Below the pieces are notes generated by a model. That model did no database searches and was not told the origin of the DNA. It saw nothing but the letters and a program-made list of their open reading frames with translations. A DNA stretch of 64,000 bases, from contig JAYMGJ010000145.1 in assembly GCA_037178675.1 (NCBI GenBank), positions 1 to 64,000 on the forward strand, in the 5' to 3' direction. Shown here one piece after another: positions 33,320 through 45,296 of the stretch (within the stretch, counting starts at the first letter, position 1; each line of letters begins with the position of its first letter). Made by a program: the position numbers and the translations under genes. Source of the stretch: Scleroderma bovista (lineage: Eukaryota; Basidiomycota; Agaricomycetes; Boletales; Sclerodermataceae).

Positions 33320-36300
33320 CTAGACAAGTCCGATTTTCTGTATCAGCGTAGCTTTCTCTTCCAACAATCCCTCGTCGCCCGTCTCTTCCAAAGTAGGTAT
33401 ATTCTGCAGATGCCAACGCTGATTAACTTGCTTCCATACACCCATTTCTGAACAAGACTCACCGATACGAAATCGAGCTTGGCCAGTGGTTGCTATAATC
33501 AGACGCATGATACAGGTAAGTCACTATATTGCTTTGTAAGGGCATACGCACCATCTTGGTCTTGTGCCATAACTTGTACCCAAGGTAGAGGATAGAGAAG
33601 ATGGGCAGGTTAATATCTACCACAATCCAGCCATAAATACACCAGTCCTTGCAATACATTCCAACACGACATGGATACTCACAGGATGATACGAACGAGG
33701 ATGCGTTAAAGTGGTAGAATACAGATATACCACAGACGAGGATGTAGAACACCGCCCTGGTTGGCAGTCACATCCATAACATACACGGTGACGAAAGAAT
33801 GGGCAACGTACCAGAAGACACCCCACATAGCAGCGTAAGGCTGTAGGGGTGACCTGTATATACCCCGGGGAACGATGTCCTGGATTTTAAGACCATGATC
33901 TGAGGAGGCCAGTTCTTGTCAGATCCTTAAGAAGAATGAACAAAACATACAATAGCGCAGGTACGTGGTGTTGATGACCACCCATCTACAATATCAGACG
34001 TGTGGGTCAGCGACCACGCTACGTGTGTGGAAGTGACAGCATTCACGCACCCTATGAGCCCACATACAGTGGCTAAGGGAAATTTGATGTCAGTAACCTT
34101 ACAGTGTTTCAGAATTATAGGCGATGCGCACTCAGGCTAACGAGCCAGCTAGACATAAAGTGTCAGTCATCCACAGCTACTCCAAAAGAGCAAGCCCTCA
34201 CTTGAAAACAGTTACAGCATTAGCCCCCACGTTCATGAACGCCAAGAACGAAAACAGACCCTAACAAATATCACATCAAGAGAAGGAAAGGAGCCACAAA
34301 TGACTTACGGCGGTCATGACTGCGACCCACGGTACACCACCTTTTGTACATGTCGCAAAAATCGTGGGTGCCTGGTTCTGCACAGCCAGACCGTAGAGGA
34401 TTCGAGACGACGAGAATACATAAGTATTGGCAGACGAGAAAGCGCTGGTGATGACAATGGCGTTGACGATGGAGGGTAAAGCTGAGTAGAAGGATTGTTG
34501 AACGGCGAAAGAGTTCGATTAAATTGTAGCTACCTTTAACGCCAGCCTGTTGGAAGGCTACGACGAAAGGAGATTGCCTAGCAGTGCTGTCAATCTGCAT
34601 GATCGGGAAACGGCGAGGAGTTGAACTGACCTGGATAACTCTGGATAGTTGGACGGGACGAGCATCCCCACAACGATGACCGAGCAAATCTAATGCACTC
34701 AGTAACTACAGCCAGGATTCACAAACAAAAAAATGCACTCACAAAGAAGGTGACTATGCGGAGGATGACAAACTTCATCGCTTGAATGACACTCGTGCGG
34801 GGTTGGACTGCCTCGGCCGAAGACCTGGTTACATAAAGAAAGTAAGTTAGACAAGCTACCCAACAATCCGTGAGTGATGGCTGACATGGTGATGAGCTCG
34901 AAGCCAGCGACAGAGTACGCTGCGGGGACGATGGCTACCAGCATACCAAGGAAGCGACCTCGAGCGCCAGGTTCGAGCGCTATGAAACAAGTCAGTTTTT
35001 GGTCGCGTGAAATAGCAAGGTATTTACTCGAAACCATGGGTCCGGGGTCCTTCCAATACTGGCACCATTGTTAAAACCAAGTGGCAAACATTTTTCACTG
35101 TAACATCTCACCCGGAAACCAATGCTGCAACAGCTACGTCAGAGAAGGTTTAGCCCATACATGGAAGACGAACCGATCATGATTAGGTCCTCCACCAAGA
35201 CTGACAACAAACCCGCCGATAATCTACATAAACGGCCAGGTAAGTGGAGGGAGCAGACTCTTGCGGAAATACGCGAACCAAGCCTACTGCGAGCATGACT
35301 GCAGAAACAATCAGTTACCATTTGGGACAGACAATTACCCACTCACTTTTCAAAGTTGCAAAGAAAATCTCAGCTAGAAGGGCTTGAGCAAGGACTGACG
35401 TTATAGCAGAGTCTGCACACACAGTGTCCGAACCACCTAAATGACATCCTCATATCAGTTCACTGTCAAACCAAAGCGCGACAAACTGGACTGACCGAAC
35501 ACCAAAGAGGTTGATAATGAAAAGGCATGCAATGGTCACGCCGATATAAATGGCCGTGTGGTCTGACTATTTATGTCGTGCAGTTCATAAACATCTCAAA
35601 GGGGAGCTGACACAGACGAACTCACGTTATTGTCCCAAAAAGTGGCAAGTGAAGAGATGGCAGTTATCTCGAGTGCTACACCGGTCGAAGCATACTTCGT
35701 GGGGTCATCAGTGCAATGATGGCATAGAGGTGTATGTCACGTACATAGAAGTAATTCTAGATTGGGAGGCAGCGTTAGGCAGAGGAACCCTAACAACCAA
35801 AGAATAAAGACAAACCCATCCGAGCTAAGTTCTGAATAAGTACACAAGTCTGTTGATAAAATCGAAACAAGAACGCACCGCAAATCCTGCAGCAGGATCT
35901 ATCCACCTCGCAGCTGCGCGCCGCCAGAGCTGTTAGTGGGACGATTTCCTACGGCAAGGTTCGGCGTACCATAGTGTATCAATGAACCAGATATGGGGGC
36001 GTATGCCGTCATTTCTCCGATGGACACGATGGTTCTGGAGAGAATTATTGGCCAAACTAGTACGGACGAGTATATGCTGCAATACGTACGCATACACGAC
36101 GGTTGAGACGTGTATGTAGACCAGCAACGCGCCCAATGGACCAGTCTCCGCAAGAATCTCACCAAGGCCGTAAAAAAGACCTGTGCCAATACAACCTGCG
36201 ATCTGGACAATTTTCAGGATAGAACGCGCGATATCTATTGCAGGGACGAGCTTACGGTGATCCTGCGGAGAAGAACGTTGCCGTTAGAGTGGACACGCCG

Positions 36301-36473
36301 TTTGATGGACAATTCACTAACATTTGGATGTGCCACCTGCCCAGCTGGCGCTTTACCCCGTCCAGTTCTCCACGATATTGGAAGTCATTGCCCTGGGGCG
36401 AAGACCCGTTTGGTATGAATTTATCTTGTTGGGGTGACATAGTGCCAGTTCTCGGAGTGGAGGCGTCTGCCAT
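33320..36473 (-). CDS. Amino-acid permease (YAT/APC superfamily)
   Basis: Permeases of this family bring amino acids across the plasma membrane by proton symport. The start at 36473 gives a hydrophilic cytosolic N-terminus (MADASTPRTGTMSPQQ, then YRGELDGVKRQLGRWHIQM). Many short exons follow: CIGTGLFYGLGEI with ETGPLGALLVY (TM1-2), SIGEMTAYAPISGSLIHY (TM3), ARWIDPAAGFA, HTAIYIGVTIACLFIINLFG, GRFLGMLVAIVPAAYSVAGF, TARQSPFVVAFQQAGVK, NTYVFSSSRILYGLAVQNQA, then NLPIFSILYLGYKLWHKTK as the last membrane helix. A cytosolic tail (IPTLEETGDEGLLEE) ends at 33320. About 12 helices are expected. I see no stop in the conserved exons, but more than ten introns make exact borders uncertain. Substrate specificity cannot be read from this. 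Confidence 0.8.
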
Positions 36474-37046
36474 GGGAGTGTTGTCGACACCTGTAGGATT
36501 GGGACTCTGGGAGTAAACGGGGAGGAAATTTACCTTCGCAATTGGATTAGCACGTATTTATTGTCGGCCAGTAGCGCTGGGTTGATGTCCCATGTTAGTG
36601 TGCACCCGAATTGGAGCAATAACCAAGAGATCAGTTGGCGGTGCATCATTAATGCCTGGAGCTCTGCACCCGAGACCATTGGTGTCCCGGTCCAATCACA
36701 GTGTTTATGTAATCGAGACAGCATCTGCGGCGGAGTTGCAACCTTGTAAAATTGTTCATCACCACAGACCACCACTCAGAGACTCAAAGTCAAACGGTTC
36801 CAAGGCAAGTACGCGTTCTCTTCTTTTCACCCAGTACGTTTGTACACCGGATGAATCCAAATCACATTATGTTCAAGCTCAACAGTCTGAGGGCACTCGC
36901 GTTCCCCCTGCTGACTTTCTCATCTGCAATGCTGACCAGCAAATATCTGCTTTGTTGCACCTATCAGATAGGCTAACCATCACTCCCAGGTACTCGTCCA
37001 AGCGTGTGCAGCATGGCGACTTACGCTTCCGGATAGGACATGGCTA
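36474..37046. other. Intergenic region upstream of the permease
   Basis: No conserved coding sequence recognised; short overlapping open frames only. It holds the permease promoter and ends at the MITE at 37049. Confidence 0.4.
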
Positions 37047-37048
37047 TA

Positions 37049-37385
37049 CTATCACTTACACCGTTGTCGGCACCCCCACCCATTCGGCACTTTGGTTTTT
37101 TACCACCCACCGCTCAACTACACACAACATTGACTAGTATAAAATTTATTTTATACCACTCGGATACTCTGATAGCTTGAAGCATCAATATACGTGCAGT
37201 AGTTGTTGAGATCACAAAAAATGCTGGGTTGAACGGCAGTCACGCTCATTTGTCACCCAAGTTGTCACAACTGCCGAAGTGGAGTCACAATTCTCACCAC
37301 GGAATCCGTGTGACAGCAGTGACATATGGTGACATTTCTGTGACTGCCGAATGGGTGGGGGTGCCGACAACGGTGTAAGTGATAG
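37049..37385. mobile_element. 337-bp MITE with 41-bp perfect terminal inverted repeats
   Basis: Positions 37049-37089 (CTATCACTTACACCGTTGTC...) are the exact reverse complement of 37345-37385. A TA dinucleotide flanks each end (37047-37048, 37386-37387), consistent with the TA target duplication of Tc1/mariner-like elements. The interior is non-coding, with repeated GTCACAACTGCCGAAG-like and GTGAC motifs near the right end. Because the repeats are identical, the copy is probably young. No matching transposase gene is in the window. Confidence 0.88.
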
Positions 37386-37672
37386 TATTACTGTTGTGTA
37401 TTAGCAAATGTTTTCCGTTCTTGATCATGCAGACATCGTGCCACGAACATGAAATGAATGATGCGAACAGGCCAAGTCTTGTCAGCAGACGGGACCAAAT
37501 ATACATCTACGAGTGAACACCTGCATGTGGCAGCATGAACGGGATGGAGACATGTCAGTACCGATGGTACATATAGTACGAAAACATTAAACGTGATAGT
37601 CCTAAGTACAAGCTTCAATGAAATTTTGGTGACCTGTACACGCGTGCAAATAGTAATATGAAAAGGTTACTT

Positions 37673-38953
37673 CTACAGTGCAGTTCCACGCTCGAAGCTG
37701 GCGCGAATCTCTGTAGTATACTTATCATAGTATCTTGCAATCTAAAAACGTTGAAAGCATGAGCGACCTAATTAACGGTAGAGAGAAGGACCGCTTGCCT
37801 TCTTGTTGAATACACGATTCCGCTCGTTGATGTACGTGATATCCCCCTCGTCCTCGTTGTGTCTCTTGCGCGAGAACTTGGCCTTCTTGTCGACGCTGTA
37901 CAAGCCACGATCAGGATATTCGCCACGCGGAGACAGATTAAACAGTACAGACTCTCTGTTGATCTTGCCTATGAGTAGGTCAATCGCCTCATCAGAAGGC
38001 TTGTTATCAGCATAAAGGAGCGTGTTGGCATCTCGGTAGAAAGCGTCCACTGCCATACGCTGTTCAGTTGTCGGTACCATCTAGTAATGCGGTCAGTTGA
38101 GTCTACAAGGTATGCCCCCGTCCAGGTAGCACCAACCTGATTGCCGGTTGTGTCAAACATGGTCAATGCACTTCCTGCAGGAGTAGAGCTGCCCGATTTT
38201 GATAGCGTCCCCACAGCCAAGCCCAACGCCTGCTCTTTTTGCTTATTATACGCCTCAAGGTTTGGTTTAATAAAGTCGAGGTCTTTCTTATACCGTCGTC
38301 GTGCAGCGTGTGCGTCATCTATAGACATACGCTGTCAGCTTTCAATCAACCAAAAGCTGATCAACTTACCATGGAACTCATAGTCCGCCCTTCTTGCCTT
38401 CCTCGCCAGCTTCTTCTCCCAGTTCTCATTTTCCTCAATCGTCCATTCCCAGTTCTTCGCCCGCTCGACATCCTCTCCTCGTTCTTCCGCCTCCGCCTGC
38501 GTCCGGAGCATCTCAGCAAGTTTTTTCTGCCGTTCGAGCCGAGCCGTGTCGCGTGCCGTCAATTTAGCCTTTGTAGACTCTTCGATGAGCGACTGGCGGT
38601 TCGCAGTTGTGGATTTTCGCTATTGGATAGAAACGTCAGCCACAGCTGTGGACAAGGAAAAGAAGGGAACAGACCATCCTGGCTCGCAGCTTTGCTAGCT
38701 TCTCCTTTCTGGCCTGCATCGCCGACATCGTTGCTGTCGATTCTGAAGATCCTCCCTGGTTCTCGTCGCCATTTCCCACCTCATCGTCACCATTGTCATC
38801 GTCATCTTGTTCTGACTGCCGTGATGGAGGTACCTCAGCTGAATCTTCTACACCGTCTTCATACTCCTCATTGGAGTGTTTCGAAACGTGTACGTCATCA
38901 TCACAAGTACCAGCTTCTGAGGTTAACGGCGAGGGCGACGGTGAGCTTGTCAT
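37673..38953 (-). CDS. syf2: Pre-mRNA-splicing factor SYF2
   Basis: SYF2 is a small subunit of the Prp19/NTC-associated spliceosome complex and contacts the intron-bound catalytic core. The ATG at 38953 opens an acidic, Ser-rich N-terminus (MTSSPSPSPLTSEAG). The conserved part follows over short introns: MQARKEKLAKLRARM, TANRQSLIEESTKAK, NWEWTIEENENWEKKLARK, AHAARRRYKKDLDFIKPNL, MAVDAFYRDANTLLY, FSRKRHNEDEGDITYINERN, and the family-typical end (ARYYDKYTTEIRASFERG) with TAG at 37673-37675. No defect seen. Length (roughly 340 residues) suits fungal SYF2 with an acidic extension. Confidence 0.92.
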
Positions 38954-40394
38954 GGTAGTTGGTTAGTGGAAGAGGCCATGATGACATAAGCGAACTGGTT
39001 CACATCTTGCTCTGTAGCGCCAACTCGAATCTTGATACCAACCTCGACACACACAAGTACGAAACACAAGAGCAAATACAAGCAGCCTGTTAGACGCACT
39101 CAATGCTGCCCAAGTCATGTCGTGCCCTGCTTCTTCTAATCCCACCCACATACTGTGGTTCATCCTTAATGATGGAGTCAGGGCACGCCGAAGACAGTGA
39201 GTCTGCAAAGCAAGGATTTTGCTGACGAAGAACTTATACACCCAGCTCAAGTTGAGCTCAAGTCAACTAAACGTCTCGTCAAACAGGTATAGTTAGCATG
39301 TAGTTCGGGAGAAAATCGACCTATTAACCATGGCCCATGGGCTCCCAACTAGCACGGGAGCTATCTCGGAAGCAAACCTATCAAAGCCGCTCAATGAGCT
39401 CCGCAGCATGCATCAGTATCCACGCCATGAATGATTTAAGTACGGGTGTAATCGTATCACCGCACACCCGTGACGCGGAATTCAATCCGTTTGTAGTCAT
39501 TCCACCAGCCGAGGGTACAGTCGGTTCTCAAACCTCACCTTCCGAAGGATATCACGTCATAATGAAAACCGCAGCAGCACATTCGACAGTGCAGATTTGA
39601 AAGCGGTCCAGTATACTCAAATGACAGGTTTGTCCATTTACTGCGCCCTTGAGCACAGCCAACTTGGTGAACGCAACGTCCTCTGAAAAGGTTTATCATG
39701 ATCGCTGCGACGGGATGTCGTGCAGAGTAAGATCGACAAGCATCCACATATGTAAACTTTGACTTCGATACGACCTCCCTTGACCAGGTCAGACGATTCA
39801 CAGAAGATAAGTGCTCACCTGTTAGAAGACATCTCCCTTTCCAGAAAACTATGAGACGTGAACATGATGATTCGACGGCTCCCAAAAAACCACACCTCAA
39901 GGTGACGCAGTGTCACAATCCGCATACTTGTCAGGTTCCATTGCAAAGTAATTATGCTCTCTTCCGCTGCGATAGGATAAAATTTTGTTATGTCTATTGG
40001 CATCTTACAAGGTTCCACCGCCAAACCCGAGAGTCGACGAAGAGGGAAGAAAGAGTGATATGTACTTCCGTTTAACAGGAATTCATCCCAGATTGGGCTT
40101 ACCATCTCTTGTGTTATCCATGGTATTTGAGGGTAACACTTTCAGGGACAGCTGTCACGCATACACTCCCCGGATATAAATGATTTCCAACTGTTGTGGT
40201 GATGCGCATGTTTGACGTGCTTTTGGATTCATTGTTTCATGAGTGGAAATGGAGAACACTAACGCAAGCCCTCCGACCAAAAAGACCTATCTGCGCGATA
40301 ACACAACCCAAAGGTTTGTGAGAGAGGGTGAGTAAATATACCTTCATTGAATTTGTTTCAATCCACGGATCACCTTAATCTACGCGATCATACT
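38954..40394. other. 1.4-kb gap with unassigned open frames
   Basis: Several open frames of 70-120 codons exist on both strands (plus 39337-39600; minus 39535-39900 and 39815-40105). None matches a family I know and none joins convincingly across introns. A small lineage-specific gene could be hidden here, most likely on the minus strand near 39800-40105, but I cannot support it. The region also includes the SYF2 promoter and the SFM1 3' end. Confidence 0.3.
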
Positions 40395-41431
40395 TTAAAA
40401 GTCGAAGCTCTTGTTCAGATCTTCATGCAAGTGCTTTCGCATTCCTGGGGGAAGAAGAGGTTCTCCTCCCTCTGATATGTACCCTTTAGAGTGATATCAG
40501 AAAGTTATATGCTAATGAATAATCTGAGCACGCACTAAAAGGCATTTCAACGCTCTCCCGCGCATTGAACCGGATAGTAGGGAAATCCTACAAGCGGAAA
40601 CGAGTCAAAAGTCTGATAAGGGAACTCTGACTATAAAGAAATCATACAACATATGGTATCTTGTCTAGAGAAACTATGAGATGATTAGTTACATCGCTCC
40701 GATATCGGGCTTTGAGTCATCCCGATGGGAGAAATGAACGAGAACGTACCACCATCGTCGATGACGCGTTTGGTTACTGCAAGGGCAGTGTCAGTGGTCA
40801 TCTGTACGAGGCCCAGGTGTCGCGAGGGGAAACCGAGCTTGCGGAGCTCCGAAGTACGATCACGCGGTGGGTCATCGCCTGTATGCCGTAGTGGAAAACG
40901 ATGCCAATTAGTAGTTCATACTTAGGCATCAAAGAACCGCTTACCGAGTATTCCCTGTAGGCCATAATATGTGAAGGCGAGAAACTTAGAGCGAGATGAT
41001 CCCACATACTCCGAACAAGAACCACCCAAACTCATCCTTGTCTCCTGGATCGAGTACCCTTTCCGCTTTCGGATCGAGTAAACACACCTTCTCGAGTGGG
41101 ACGCTTCTCTCCTGAAGGAGGTCCAGGATGGACGCCGTGTGCACTTCGTATCTTGCATGTTGATCTTTGTCCTGCACGCCACCAAGGCAGGATAATGTGG
41201 ATCGGAGGGAGTCCCCTGCATTCTGGGAGAGATGTGTAAATTGGACGGAAGCCGATGGCCCTGCGAGTTTAATCATGTGCTATCATCACAAAATGTGAAT
41301 GCACCGTCACCGAGATGGAATCATGGATCAGTCGGAAATGATAGACCAATATGGTTCCGCATCCAACTTACACAATACTCGAGTTCAACCCAGGGCGGTA
41401 GGCACGCTGGAGTAGACTCGTCTTCCTCCAT
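40395..41431 (-). CDS. SFM1: SFM1-type SPOUT protein arginine methyltransferase
   Basis: Sfm1 is the SPOUT-fold methyltransferase that modifies an arginine of ribosomal protein uS3 in yeast. The minus-strand exons read HMEEDESTPACLPPWVELEY (start region), then HMIKLAGPSASVQFTHLSQ, VCLLDPKAERVLDPGDKDEF, and WFLFG. A 10-nt micro-exon (40945-40954) then gives GGILG across the junctions. It continues as DDPPRDRTSELRKLGFPSRH and LGLVQMTTDTALAVTKRVI, the signature SAM-binding knot region. The end reads DFPTIRFNARESVEMPF and GMRKHLHEDLNKSFDF, with TAA at 40395. The start is uncertain: the first in-frame ATG is 41431, but the family normally has about six residues before the equivalent HMEE, so a small upstream exon or another ATG is likely. 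Confidence 0.82.
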
Positions 41432-41793
41432 GTGTTCTTCATGGTTATGACCGAAGTAGAATTTGGAGCATGATCGCAACCGATGTGAGTGTTGCAATAG
41501 CCGTCCGTCAGTCGATAAAGATGGTGGCAACGGAAGTAATGATAAAGAACAATAGAAAGGGCCTTGTCAGGACGATTTCGCGAAGCCAGAAATGCTTGAA
41601 GAGTCAGAACGTACCAATCACGTAGATACATCCCATCTTCTGTCTGTCTAAGAAGCTGGACCAGGTTAAAACAAGATGACCGATTATTTCCCGGGCCGAT
41701 TCGACTCCGGACTTGGGTAATGACTACACAAATGAATCAAGCGGCATCATGTAGATTCAGCATTTGGACTCTGGTTCCAATCATATCAGCTAA
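41432..41793. other. Short region between SFM1 and the PIF/Harbinger element
   Basis: Probably the SFM1 5' region. Its right edge is the TAA target site (41791-41793) of the transposon. Confidence 0.4.
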
Positions 41794-41845
41794 GAGCCCG
41801 TACGGTAGTCTTCGCTTACTGTCGCTTCCTGCTTGTAATATTTTG
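41794..41845 (+). repeat. Left terminal inverted repeat
   Basis: 52 bp, begins GAGCCCGTACGGTAGTCTTC. It matches the reverse complement of 45072-45123 except at one position (T versus G at repeat position 41). Confidence 0.95.
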
Positions 41846-41875
41846 TGCAATTTGGCATGCAAGGGTCGGAGTTAG

Positions 41876-43244
41876 ATGTTTGAATGCCAGCTAGTACCCC
41901 TCATGGAACCTGATAGCGATGGGCAAGAATTCATACGGGCACAAGTCCTCACCATCACCCAAACACTACTTAAACTAATGGTAGATCTCCTTGCCCAAGA
42001 TCTCCCAAGGAGCCCACGGCCATACCATACGTCTGTACTTTCTGGTGAAGGATGGATCATCAAGCTTATACTGGGTCACCCGGATCGCATTCGGTGTGAG
42101 TTGGGTATGAGTGCTTATACATTCAGAGATATCACTATGGAGCTCCAAAGACATGGCCACAAAGCTTCGGATCGTGTCACCCTCGAGGAGCAACTGGCAA
42201 TATTCTTGTATACGTGTGTTACCGGCCTTTCTATCAGACATGTTGGGGAGCGGTTCCAAAGATCCAATGACACGATATCCAGGTGTGTGGTACAATCGTC
42301 TCTGCATTCAATATCTGACCGCTCTTTGCATAGATACTTCCGCAAGATGGTAGCGATATTCTCATCTCAACCATTCTACTCCCAATATATTTCACTTTCG
42401 TCATCCACTGCCGTCCATCCAGCGATCAATAACTATCGATTCATGCCATATTTCAAGGATGCTATTGGTGCCATTGATGGCAGCCACATCCCTGCAGCTC
42501 CCCCACGCCATGAACATACCGCATATCGGAATCGCAAGGGGTTCCTGTCTCAAAACTGCCTATTCGCGTGTGACTTTGGCATGCAATTCACTTACACATT
42601 GACTGGCTGGGAGGGATCAGCAACGGACGCTCGTGTGTTCCAAGATGCCTGTGCGTCAAGCCTCGTGATTCCACAGGGGAAGTATCTTCTTGGGGACGCT
42701 GGGTTCCCAGCTTCATCGACAAACCTTCTTGTACCGTATCGCAGCACACGTTATCACCTGGCTGAATGGCGCCAGGCATCCCTAAGGTGAGCACTGACTG
42801 AAACATAGTTTATTTACTCATTCTCGTTCTTAAAGGCCAGCAAACAAAGAAGAACTCTTCAATTTGCGTCACTCATCAGCACGGAACGTTATTGAACGGA
42901 TCTTTGGTGTCATCAAGCGTCGTTTTCGAATCCTTCTTCTCGCCGCAGAATATTCCATCGACATTCAATCCCGCATCCCAGTCGCACTCTGTGTCATCCA
43001 CAATATTGTCTCGTCCTACAATCCAAACGATGACGGAGTAGAGCAATGGGATCCAGTGGTGGAACAGGAGGCTGGCAGTGGGGTTGGTCCAGAAGATGAC
43101 GAGGATGATGAGGACGAGCTGGACAACAGTGAGGGCGAACAGGCGGATGGTTCTGTTCCACAACAACAAACACGCAACCAACTTCGCGACACCATTGCTC
43201 AAGCAATGTGGGTCGACTACCAAGTTGCTCTGCAGAATCAGTAG
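41876..43244 (+). CDS. PIF/Harbinger DDE transposase
   Basis: The enzyme cuts and pastes the element, acting with the Myb-like partner. Exons 41876-42786 and 42836-43244 (intron ending in AAAG) join to 1320 nt, 439 residues. A helical N-terminal region (TFRDITMELQRHGHK, LEEQLAIFLYTCVTG) resembles the helix-turn-helix part of this superfamily. The DDE_Tnp_4 catalytic core shows AIGAIDGSHIPA (first Asp), WEGSATDARVF (second Asp), GDAGFPAS, and NVIERIFGVIKRRF (Glu). The C-terminus is acidic (EDDEDDEDELD) and then Gln-rich. No stops or frameshifts. The ATG lies 30 bp inside the left inverted repeat, so the promoter must overlap the element's end. Confidence 0.93.
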
Positions 43245-43373
43245 TTATAGATACGTACATCGCTTGTCTTTTTTCTTACTATCAATCATGTTTGACTTTT
43301 GTTGCGTGGACACGACCATGAATACAATTGCATGCGGAAAACAACAGAATGGCGACAACACTACAGACTACGG

Positions 43374-45009
43374 CTAAAATAAAAAATCCTTAGGGAGGAG
43401 CCCGAGGTTTGAGAGACACACCCGTATCCACTCCCTCCGGAGGTCCTTGTCATCCACCATTGTAATATACAACTCAATCACCGCTGCATCCATTCGAAAT
43501 GCCTCTATCAATGCTGACTTGACTTGTAGTGGGAGGTCACGGTCATGCTCTCGAAGTATCGCATAAGCACATTGTTTCTGATCCATCCGCCTCTGCTCTG
43601 CAGCAACTGTTGAGGAGGATGTGATGACAGTCCCAAGATAAGCGAGCGAGCCTTGCACGCCAACTAGAGCAGATGAGGTTGAAGGCTCTTTATTCTTCTT
43701 CGACCGCTTCGAAGAAACCACGGATGAGTCACTCATAGGAGGGAGCGCATGGAGTGCAGCTTGTGCTGACAGTATTTGTGGTCGATCCTCGAAGGTTTCA
43801 GAAACATCCTCCACACGCGAGCGCTTCCTACTTGATGGAGCAGAACTCGAAGTTGATGGTACAAAGGAAATAGGTGGTGTGGCTGAGTATGACATGGTGA
43901 ATGGGGACAGTCCAGGGGAAACTGGCGCATAGGTTGGGAAATCGGCACGGTTGAACGCTGTTGGCACTTTTTTGTTGATTATTTCACCGCTCCTGTTGTC
44001 TCCTGTGCTGCTGGTACCCCCTGCTATTGGAGGATCTACAAACCAGAATGGAGCGGTGTCGGAGGGAGCTGGGGTAACAATGGGATTGCTGAAGTACGAC
44101 AATGAGTATTGATAGGTAAGTTCAAGCCAAGAGTACCATTACCTGTTGTCACTTGTTGCAGTGGAGTTAGGTATGGAGGAGTCGGGGGGCACCGGTACAG
44201 AGTGACTGTCACTCATTGCAGCGTAGTGGCTGGCAGGTGAGGGGGGGGCTTGCACAGCATGCCCTATGGTAGCAGGATTGTATGCCCGGTGGCCGGCAGG
44301 TGGGGGGGGGGGTTGCACAATTTCGACATTCCCTGCAGTGGTAGTGGCGGCAGGATTGTAAGCGCGGCTGCCTCTTGCAAAGTCATTTGGCAACAAAGTC
44401 TCCATGGCCGCATAGAAGGGCCATCCGCTATTTTTAAATCCCTGCATCCCTGTGCCTCTTGCCTATCGTCAAAAGCAGATGGTTAGCTCATGTAAGACAT
44501 AAAGGGATGCACGTACCTTCAGCCAATCACTCCATACCTTTTCAGCACCAGTACCGACGATATTTGCCCCGCGTTCATTATCCCAGTGTACTCCTGACAG
44601 CTGGCGCCAATCATTGATGAGCTTGTAGGTAGTTTTGAGCTAGTTTTGAGATATGATCAGTTGAACTTGACTGCGACGAATCATATTGATTACATACTGT
44701 ACCATACTTGCCTTTGCACGATTTGGCACTCTTGATGGTACTTGGGGGTGGCTGGGTGACTCGTGCCAAATGGGCAGCAGCAGCAGTCCAGGTGGCTTGC
44801 CTAAACGACCCGTCTCCCATCCTGCCCGATTGCCTCTGGCTGATAAGGAAAGCCAGGAGATCATGTTCTTCTGGACGCGACCATTGAGCATTAGGGGGTC
44901 GGTAAACTTGTGACATCTCTTGAGTTACTAATTCCAAGCAGGATTGACCGATGAGATTGGCGAGAGCAGCGATAATCGGAAGGAGAGTCTCTAATGGGTC
45001 AGTAGACAT
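43374..45009 (-). CDS. Myb/SANT-like DNA-binding protein of the PIF/Harbinger element
   Basis: PIF/Harbinger elements carry a second gene whose product has a Myb/SANT-like domain, aids nuclear import of the transposase and binds the element ends. Exons 45009-44698, 44639-44517, 44462-44143 and 44088-43374 sum to 1470 nt (489 residues), all in phase. The N-terminal domain has the spaced tryptophans of this family: AQWSRPEEHDLLAFL, RQATWTAAAAHLARV, SCKGKYG, then TTYKLINDWRQLSGVHWD and EKVWSDWLK. A Pro-rich, low-complexity middle and a C-terminal region with a basic KRSKKNKE patch (possible nuclear signal) follow. It converges on the transposase gene with 129 bp between stops. Confidence 0.88.
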
Positions 45010-45071
45010 GACTGTCGGAGACGAAGAGTATACAAACTCCGCTGCACGGCTTGTTAAGTTAACAAATAATT

Positions 45072-45123
45072 CAAAATATTACCAGCAGGAAGCGACAGTA
45101 AGCGAAGACTACCGTACGGGCTC
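45072..45123 (-). repeat. Right terminal inverted repeat
   Basis: Reverse complement of the left repeat with one mismatch; followed by the TAA duplication. Confidence 0.95.
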
Positions 45124-45296
45124 TAACGCACATAGATTTGAGACCATCCCGTGTTGGACAGGTAGGCAATCCATGAGAGATATAAATAAATGCATCACTC
45201 TGCTGCACCGAGCAGAGGCCAACATTTGCAGAGGACGACTAAGGTATTATGTACTTCCAATAGATAAAGACATAGGTATCACCCTCCATCGCTCGC

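Larger units (their letters stand above)
41794..45123. mobile_element. Complete PIF/Harbinger DNA transposon (3330 bp)
   Basis: Terminal inverted repeats of 52 bp with one mismatch start GAGCCCGTACGGTAGTC at both ends. A TAA target duplication lies at 41791-41793 and 45124-45126, the 3-bp TWA preference of PIF/Harbinger. Inside are two convergent genes, as usual for the superfamily: a DDE transposase (41876-43244, +) and a Myb/SANT-like DNA-binding protein (43374-45009, -). Both reading frames splice in phase without stops. All parts needed for autonomous movement therefore appear present. Confidence 0.95.

Noticed and set aside
36592..37137. 181-codon plus-strand frame
   Set aside because: It runs into the MITE, has no family pattern and overlaps a promoter region.
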